This document shows positions 58,562 to 64,000 of a stretch of DNA of 64,000 bases, in pieces (the stretch's first letter is position 1; each line of letters starts with the position of its first letter). Below the pieces are notes generated by a model that was given only the letters and a program-made list of their open reading frames with translations, was not told the DNA's origin and did no database searches. The stretch is from positions 62,001 to 126,000 of the forward strand of contig CAWFUH010000012.1 in assembly GCA_963818855.1 (NCBI GenBank), written 5' to 3'. The stretch is from Bog-159 sp963818855 (GTDB taxonomy: Bacteria > Acidobacteriota > Terriglobia > Bryobacterales > Bryobacteraceae). A program made the translations under genes and the position numbers.

Positions 58562-59263
58562 GTTCGCCATCCCCAAAGACGGCAGGCGCTCTTCGTGGTA
58601 GAGCGCCGCCGTATTGCGGATGCTCGAAACAATCAGCATCAGCGACATCCCCGTGATTCCCACGACGCCCCCTGCATCCAATAGCGGAAAGCGGTAGCCA
58701 AACAGGCTGCCCATCGGTCGGTAGAGCAGCGCAATATTTCCGGCCACCAGCAGCAGCCGCAGCTCCGTAGGGCTGAACTTCCAATACGAAAGCTGAAACG
58801 TACCCAGGGCATAAGCGGCCAGGTAGGCTTGGATCGAGAGCATGAAATAAGTTATCAACAAAACCGCCGCTACCATGGGACGCATGTATCCCGATAGGCC
58901 CATGCCGGCTACCAGGAAGAAGGTTCCGAAGGCGTCAGTTATGTGGTCCACATAGAAGCCGTAGCGCGGTCGCTGCCGGTTGCGTACGCGCGCCAGCGTG
59001 CCATCCAGGCTGTCGCCGAGCCAGTTGGCTGCCAGGCAGCCGATCACCGCCAGCAGCATGTACTTGTTCCAGCGGGCCAGCCAATAACAGACGCCGGCGC
59101 AGAACATGGACACCAGACCGAGCAGGGTCAGGTGATCGGAGTTGATCCAGCGCGGCGTCGCATGCGCCATGCGGACCAGCAAGCGCTTCTCGATCGGCGC
59201 GAAGAAGCTCTCCTGTTCGCGGGCCGCCTCGCGGAATTTCCCTACCGTGTCAGACATAGTCAT
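58535..59263 (-). CDS. CDP-alcohol phosphatidyltransferase family membrane protein
   Basis: This 242-residue membrane enzyme would join a CDP-activated lipid to an alcohol. The catalytic motif is seen as DSLDGTLAR, then GFYVDHITD, with the required Asp residues. Five or six spans follow (VAAVLLITYFMLSIQAYLAA). The substrate (inositol, glycerol, serine or archaeal-type) cannot be told from sequence. It is convergent with rpoD, overlapping by 27 nt. Confidence 0.88.
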   Translation of the reverse strand: MTMSDTVGKFREAAREQESFFAPIEKRLLVRMAHATPRWINSDHLTLLGLVSMFCAGVCYWLARWNKYMLLAVIGCLAANWLGDSLDGTLARVRNRQRPRYGFYVDHITDAFGTFFLVAGMGLSGYMRPMVAAVLLITYFMLSIQAYLAAYALGTFQLSYWKFSPTELRLLLVAGNIALLYRPMGSLFGYRFPLLDAGGVVGITGMSLMLIVSSIRNTAALYHEERLPSLGMANLPGGHQRP

Positions 59264-59309
59264 AGGATAGCTTCCATGAAGTTACGCGAGCTTATGCCGA
59301 TAGATACTT

Positions 59310-60185
59310 GTGGGATGCCTGCAGACACCGGGTAACAGCGTAGGCGCCGGGCCACCGCCGATCCCGGCTCGGAACGCCCTGTGCAAGCTGCCGGTTTTCC
59401 GTCCGGTGGCGTTGAAAATGTTGCACCTCCTGGCCGGCGAGGAGACCGAAGTGGGCGAACTGGCGAGCCTGCTGCGTTCCGATCCCGCGCTCAGTGCGGA
59501 GCTGCTGGCGGTCGCAAACTCCTCTTTTTATGGCTCACGATACGCGGTCGACAACCTGGCGCGGGCGATCCTGCTGCTGGGCTTTGAACGTGCCCGCTCG
59601 CTGACCCTGGCGGTAGCCTTGCGGTCCTTCACCAGCAATCCAGCGAATCCCCAAGTGATGCAAGCTTGCTGGCAGCATAGTATGGCCTCGGCGTTGATCG
59701 CCCAGGAATTAGCGCCGCTCTACGAGATCCCTAAAGACCACGGATACACCGCGGGGTTGATCCACGACGTTGGCCGCCTGGGATTGCTGACGGCCCATGG
59801 TGAAAGGTACACGGCACTGTTCGCAACGCCTCATGAAACCTTGGCCGCCTGCCTGGAATCCGAGCGCCGCTTGTTTGAAATGGACCACTGTCAGGCCGGC
59901 TTTCTACTCACTCAGCGTTGGGGCTTTCCATCCGAGTATTCGCGCGTGGCGGGTTGTCATCATGGCGAGATGCCCGCCGCCAAACAGGACCTGGTAGCGC
60001 TTGCGCATACGGCTTGTTCCCTGGCCGACGCTCTTGGCTTCCCGGCGGTGATCATCTTGAACTCGCCCACCGTTGCCGAGATCGTGGCGCAGTTGCCTGC
60101 GACACCGTGGCGGCCCTATACGTTCTGCGAAGAACGGATGAAAGATCAGATCGCCGCCGAAATTAAGTGTGTCGGGCTGGCCTGA
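59310..60185 (+). CDS. HDOD-domain signalling protein
   Basis: This 291-residue protein has an HDOD domain, an HD-related module in regulatory proteins. Recognisable are ASLLRSDPALSAELLAVANS, AILLLGFERARSLTLAVALR, then GYTAGLIHDVGRLGLLTAHG and AGFLLTQRWGFPSEYSRVAG. The HD-like pair HD in LIHDVGR is kept. GTG at 59310 is the assumed start; the first 25 residues look weak and a later start is possible. Its role may be in stress or cell-cycle control. Confidence 0.82.
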   Translation: MGCLQTPGNSVGAGPPPIPARNALCKLPVFRPVALKMLHLLAGEETEVGELASLLRSDPALSAELLAVANSSFYGSRYAVDNLARAILLLGFERARSLTLAVALRSFTSNPANPQVMQACWQHSMASALIAQELAPLYEIPKDHGYTAGLIHDVGRLGLLTAHGERYTALFATPHETLAACLESERRLFEMDHCQAGFLLTQRWGFPSEYSRVAGCHHGEMPAAKQDLVALAHTACSLADALGFPAVIILNSPTVAEIVAQLPATPWRPYTFCEERMKDQIAAEIKCVGLA

Positions 60186-60213
60186 TTCTTCGTCCGCTGA
60201 AGATACCGGCGCG

Positions 60214-62229
60214 TCAGATTCGGTGAAACGCCTTCAAAATCTCCCGCATGGAATATTGCAGCGCAATCGGCCGCCCGTGCGGGCAACTCATAGGGCAGTC
60301 GGTCGCCGCCAGTGCCCGCAACAGCCATTCCATCTTGGCATGATCGAGGCGCATATTCACCTTGATGGCCGCCCGGCACGCAATAGACGCCGCAATCGAG
60401 CGCCGGATATCTTCAAGCGACAGCCCGCGCAACTCTGCCTCGGCGGTCTCCAGAATCTCGCCCAGCACTTTTTCAAGATCGGCCGGTCCAACTGCAGCGG
60501 GCGCCGCTTTCACCGCAAGGGTACGATTGCCGAATGGCTCGCTCTCGAATCCGAGCGCGTTCAGTTCATCGGCGATGCGCGCGTATTCGATCTGCTGGCC
60601 CGGCGTCAATTGCAGGATCAACGGCATCAGCAGCCGCTGCGTCTCCACGTTTCCCGCCGCGCGCTGTTTCAACACGTGTTCGAACAAAATGCGCTCGTGC
60701 GCCACGTGCTGGTCGACGATCCAGAGACCGGCGCGCCCCGCGGCAATGATAAAGCTCTCGTGGAGCTGCCCGAGTGGCCGCAAATCGGAAAGCGCGCCCA
60801 GGGATGCATCCGAAACCGGTAATGCATCCAACGGGAAGGCCCCGTGCGTGTCGGGCACCCGCAGGCGCGGCGCGGCAGCCGGCGGTTCGTCCGCCAGCGC
60901 GATCGCCGGACCGCCGAAATCCAGACGCGGCTCCGGTCCGGCGGTAGGCCGCAAAGCAAATGCCGGCAGCGACGGCCCGGAACCGGGATCGTATTCACTC
61001 GCTTCCGGCGCGTCCGGCTCCGATCCCCCAGGCGCGGGCAGCACCGACTCTGCGGGCGCGGCCTCGTTCTCCAGCATCTGCGAAAACTCCGAGTACGCTA
61101 TCCGCGCCGCCGGCTGTGCGCTGGCCGCAGGCGAAAACGCGGGCGCGGGGCGCGTCTCGATCAGCCGCTCGCGAATCGCGTCCCGCACGAAATCGTGCAC
61201 GAACGATTGGTGCCGGAAGCGCACCTCGGTCTTCGATGGGTGCACGTTTACGTCCACTTCGTCGCAATCGCATTCGAGAAACAGCAGCGCAAACGGAAAG
61301 GCGGCATGCGGCATCAGGTTGTAATAGGCCGATGAGATCGCATGCAGCAGCAGGCGGTCGCGAATCAATCGCTGGTTCACGAAAATGAAGATCGAGTTGC
61401 GATTGCCCTTTTGCACCTGCGGGCGTGAGACGAAGCCGGTCAGCCGGAACGTTTTGCTGGAAGGCTCCTCGGGTTCGCGCCGGAATTCGGCGATGGCGTC
61501 CGTCGGCGGCACATAAGGCGGCGGCAGTTCCAGCCGCTGTTCGCGCGTGCCCAGATCCACCAGTTCCTCGAGCGTCTGGCTGCCGAACACCTGAAACACG
61601 CGTTCGCGCATGCTCGCCACCGGGGTCACGGCCAGCAACTCGTTTGCGCCGCTCGACAGCCTGAACGTTTTCTCCGGATGCGCCAGGCTGTAGTGGGTCA
61701 CCAGTGAGGCGATGTGCGCCAGTTCGGTTTGATCCGAGCGCAGAAACTTCTTGCGCGCCGGGACATTGAAAAACAGATCGCGCACCGTGACGGCCGTGCC
61801 CCGCGCCAGCGCGACCTCATCGCAATGCAGCATTTTGCCGCCGGCGATCTCCACGCGGGTGCCGGTGGTCTCTTCATCCGCGCGGGTTTCGAGCAGCAGC
61901 CGCGACACGGAGGCGATGGACGGCAGCGCCTCGCCGCGAAAGCCCAGCGTGGCGATGGTGAGCAGGTCTTTCACGTCCCGCAGCTTGCTGGTGGCGTGCC
62001 GCTCGAAGGCCAGCAGCGCATCGTCGCGCAGCATGCCGCAGCCATCGTCGGAGATCCGGATCAGCCGCCGTCCGCCGCTTTCCACCTCGACGCGCAGCAC
62101 TGTGGAGCCGGCATCCAGCGCATTTTCGAGCAGCTCTTTCACTACCGAAGCGGGCCGTTCCACCACCTCGCCCGCCGCGATCTTGTTGGCCACCTGATCG
62201 GGAAGCACGCGAATGCGGCCCATAGACAT
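60214..62229 (-). CDS. mutL: DNA mismatch repair protein MutL
   Basis: This 671-residue ATPase couples MutS to downstream repair. The GHKL ATPase has KIAAGEVVERPASVVKELLE, NALDAG, SDDGCGM and GFRGEALPSIASVSRLLLET. The C-terminal dimerisation domain carries HVAHERILFEHVLKQRAAGN and the endonuclease-like region ends CPHGRPIALQYS. A low-complexity linker spans about residues 350-470. MutL is linked to the signal in the window only by place. Confidence 0.95.
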   Translation of the reverse strand: MSMGRIRVLPDQVANKIAAGEVVERPASVVKELLENALDAGSTVLRVEVESGGRRLIRISDDGCGMLRDDALLAFERHATSKLRDVKDLLTIATLGFRGEALPSIASVSRLLLETRADEETTGTRVEIAGGKMLHCDEVALARGTAVTVRDLFFNVPARKKFLRSDQTELAHIASLVTHYSLAHPEKTFRLSSGANELLAVTPVASMRERVFQVFGSQTLEELVDLGTREQRLELPPPYVPPTDAIAEFRREPEEPSSKTFRLTGFVSRPQVQKGNRNSIFIFVNQRLIRDRLLLHAISSAYYNLMPHAAFPFALLFLECDCDEVDVNVHPSKTEVRFRHQSFVHDFVRDAIRERLIETRPAPAFSPAASAQPAARIAYSEFSQMLENEAAPAESVLPAPGGSEPDAPEASEYDPGSGPSLPAFALRPTAGPEPRLDFGGPAIALADEPPAAAPRLRVPDTHGAFPLDALPVSDASLGALSDLRPLGQLHESFIIAAGRAGLWIVDQHVAHERILFEHVLKQRAAGNVETQRLLMPLILQLTPGQQIEYARIADELNALGFESEPFGNRTLAVKAAPAAVGPADLEKVLGEILETAEAELRGLSLEDIRRSIAASIACRAAIKVNMRLDHAKMEWLLRALAATDCPMSCPHGRPIALQYSMREILKAFHRI

Positions 62230-62258
62230 CGTCCACTATAACAAGGAGAGAAGCGCCT

Positions 62259-63737
62259 TTAGTCTACGGTGAAACTAGCTCTGCCCACGGCACCGGTGGT
62301 CTGCCCTTTCCCAATGACCATGTTGCTGCCCGTCGATGCGTCCGATGGAACGGTGAACGTGAACGCGGCGCTATCGCTGAAAGTGCCGTCGGCATTGGCC
62401 GTAACCGTGCCTAGAAGATCCCGCTGGTTCTGCCAATAGATGTTGACGGTCTCGAATGAACCGAAGCTAAACCCGTGGACAATCACCGTGCCGCCCGGCG
62501 TCCCCGCGTTTGGCTCCAGGATCAGCCGCGGCGTGAAGGCGAAATCGGCGGCTCCTAGTTTTTCGCTGCTCTGGCCCACCGCCAGGAACAGCTTCGGGCC
62601 ATATTCAGACCGGAGTGCCTGCGCTGTGGCGGTGAACGAGCCGCCGGCATCCGCAGTGGCGCTGACCAATACGGCTGATCCAATGCCGTGGGAATAGATC
62701 TGCACGCTCTCGTTGGGGGCGAACTCACTACCCATGAAGGTCAGGTTCGTCTGGTCGTTTCCCATCGCCGGACTGACGCTCAGACCAGCGGTCATGAAAA
62801 CCACTTGGCCGATTTTGTTTCCCTCGAATTCTGTAAACCACAGGGACCCATCCGGCCCGGCGGTAATTTCCAGTGGATAACTTCCGGCATTGGGCAGCAG
62901 GATTTCGGTGGACGCCCCATCGGTTGTGATTCGGCCCAGGGCGAAGGCGCCTGTGAACCAAAGTGCGCCATCCGGCCCCGCGGTGATGCCATAAGCGTAT
63001 CCTGCGCCGCTGGGCACTGTGTACTCCGTGATGCTCCCCGTAGTGGTGATCCGCCCGATATGATCGTAATTGCCTTCTGTAAACCACAGCGCGCCATCCG
63101 GCCCCGCAGTGATCCCGGATGGGTCACTGGCGGCGTCGGACACCTGGTATTCAGCCGTTACAATCCCGGTTGTGGTGATTCGCCCGATGTTATTACCGCT
63201 TAATTCCGTAAACCACAGCGCGCCATCCGGCCCCGCCGCGATCGCATAGGGGCGGCTGTCAGGGGTCGGTATCTGGAACTCGGTCACCACCCCAGCGGTG
63301 GTGATTCGTCCGATGTTGTTGTTGCTTGGTTCGGTAAACCACAGCGCGCCATCCGGCCCAGCCGTGATCGCATAGGGATCACCGCTAGGCACTGGATACT
63401 CGGCCGTGACCACTCCGCTCAGCGTGATTCGCCCAATATTGTTGCCGAATTCTTCCGTGAACCACAGCGCGTTATCCGGGCCCGCGGCGATCCCCCAAGG
63501 CGCACTGTCCGCGGTAGGTACGGAGTATTCGGTGAAGCTCCCGGCGGGGGACATTCGTCCGATGCTGTTGGTTTCTGTAAACCACAGCGCTAAATTATCC
63601 GGCCCAGCGGCGATGCCGGCGGGAAAGGTGGAAGGCGCGGGTATCGGGTACTCGCCCACGGCTGCCTGCTGCGCCGGCGAAATGGTGGCCGAAGTGAATA
63701 ACAGTGCTGCCATGCAGCCAAAGCGCGTAAATGACAT
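62259..63737 (-). CDS. Secreted Vgb-like seven-bladed propeller with C-terminal Ig-like tail
   Basis: This 492-residue protein has a signal peptide (MSFTRFGCMAALLFTSATIS) and seven copies of a blade unit resembling virginiamycin B lyase, each like GPDGALWFTE with NNIGRITT. The tail from about residue 315 is beta-rich (VSPAMGNDQTNLTFMGSEFA), IPT/TIG-like. Streptogramin lyase activity is not implied, since acidobacteria have many such proteins. It follows mutL by 29 nt and points the same way. Confidence 0.87.
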   Translation of the reverse strand: MSFTRFGCMAALLFTSATISPAQQAAVGEYPIPAPSTFPAGIAAGPDNLALWFTETNSIGRMSPAGSFTEYSVPTADSAPWGIAAGPDNALWFTEEFGNNIGRITLSGVVTAEYPVPSGDPYAITAGPDGALWFTEPSNNNIGRITTAGVVTEFQIPTPDSRPYAIAAGPDGALWFTELSGNNIGRITTTGIVTAEYQVSDAASDPSGITAGPDGALWFTEGNYDHIGRITTTGSITEYTVPSGAGYAYGITAGPDGALWFTGAFALGRITTDGASTEILLPNAGSYPLEITAGPDGSLWFTEFEGNKIGQVVFMTAGLSVSPAMGNDQTNLTFMGSEFAPNESVQIYSHGIGSAVLVSATADAGGSFTATAQALRSEYGPKLFLAVGQSSEKLGAADFAFTPRLILEPNAGTPGGTVIVHGFSFGSFETVNIYWQNQRDLLGTVTANADGTFSDSAAFTFTVPSDASTGSNMVIGKGQTTGAVGRASFTVD

Positions 63738-63919
63738 ACAGCGATTTCCCTTTTTTAAACGTATTTAGCGAACCGCCTCTACGTTTATGCGGACATTGAC
63801 GTATAATTCCGAAGAATATGTGGTGAGCAGCGCGTACGTTCTGCCAGAATAAGTCAGCAGCAGGCCGCAATGCAATGGGGCCGGAGGTTCATTAGTCCCA
63901 GCGGGCTCAAGTCCGCAGG

Positions 63920-63939
63920 TTGTACTCCCTACAGTACAA
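63920..63939. promoter_or_regulatory. Inverted repeat (TTGTACT-N6-AGTACAA) at a start codon
   Basis: TTGTACT (63920-63926) and AGTACAA (63933-63939) are a perfect 7-bp inverted repeat with a 6-nt spacer. It ends on the first base of the ATG of the last gene, as a repressor operator would. The flanking 63740-63919 shows no gene. Confidence 0.5.
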
Positions 63940-64000
63940 TGAAAGTCCGGCTTATGGATACGTCCCTGATCTTTCGTCTGGTCGGCCTGCGCTACAAGCT
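63939..64000 (+). CDS. Start of a gene cut by the window end
   Basis: From ATG 63939 the frame reads MKVRLMDTSLIFRLVGLRYK and runs off the window. A second ATG is at 63954. The start of a membrane transporter is possible, but 20 residues are not enough to assign it. A perfect inverted repeat overlaps the start codon. Confidence 0.45.
   Translation, partial: MKVRLMDTSLIFRLVGLRYK

Overview
The window is GC-rich bacterial chromosome, almost certainly from an acidobacterium of the Bryobacterales/Solibacter type. The evidence is a secreted VWFA-domain protein of the acidobacterial family, a giant duplicated-orphan (ADOP-type) FtsX/MacB permease, a remnant of the Solibacter-expanded TIGR03435 family, CarboxypepD-type secreted proteins and many virginiamycin-lyase-like, FG-GAP and ankyrin secreted repeat proteins. 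There are no rRNA genes, CRISPR arrays or prophages. Both strands are densely coded, with many 1-8 nt start/stop overlaps that mark operons.

Layout. 0-2.5 kb: an ABC exporter (ATPase cut by the window edge), its permease, an ECF sigma factor and a membrane partner. 2.5-9.1 kb, minus strand: TlpA and DsbD-N-like redox proteins, a small HExxH protein coupled to a CehA/McbA hydrolase, a VWA protein, an RluD-type pseudouridine synthase and UppS. 9.1-14.7 kb: a winged-helix regulator with a membrane protein, a prolyl oligopeptidase, two small proteins and a membrane-anchored double-malectin protein. 15.2-21.0 kb, plus strand: a nucleoside-salvage run (pyrimidine-nucleoside phosphorylase, CNT transporter, purine-nucleoside phosphorylase, cytidine deaminase, secreted SAH/MTA-type deaminase) interrupted on the opposite strand by a REP-associated (RAYT/Y1) transposase. 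21.0-26.1 kb: two unknown genes, a SIS-domain protein, the ADOP permease, then a non-coding stretch with a tRNA-Thr-like sequence and an inverted heptamer array. 26.1-29.9 kb: a GH63-like glucosidase overlapping a glucose dehydrogenase. 30.0-34.4 kb: envelope-glycan genes (GT39, sugar transferase, Kdo hydroxylase) plus an RNase H-like exonuclease, with about twelve frameshifts concentrated in 3.5 kb. 34.4-35.8 kb: a secreted enolase-superfamily dehydratase. 36.0-42.9 kb: a complete cytochrome c maturation operon (ccmE-F-H-x-y-A-B-C-D) with a CxxxY variant CcmE. 43.0-45.9 kb: a 2-oxoacid:ferredoxin oxidoreductase (korAB). 46.3-49.1 kb: cheY-cheB-cheR-cheX. 49-64 kb: VOC, FG-GAP, DUF2461, murB, ankyrin, decayed genes, a flippase-like protein, nrdR, rpoD, a CDP-alcohol phosphatidyltransferase, HDOD, mutL and a Vgb-like propeller.

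The most distinctive layer lies between and across the genes. At least two families of short palindromic elements are scattered through the window. Family A is a double hairpin with TGAA and TAAA loops, seen in seven places. Family B is arrays of 18-nt hairpins with 2-nt loops, often bracketed by TGTGGGG/CCCCACA, seen in about seven places. Arm changes are compensatory, so the structures are under selection or copied as hairpins. The single RAYT transposase is flanked by inverted copies of family B and its own 3' end is written in that repeat, which points to a resident REP/RAYT-like mobilisation system. Several copies have invaded gene ends (prolyl oligopeptidase stop, CcmH N-terminus, the lost stop between GT39 and gdh).
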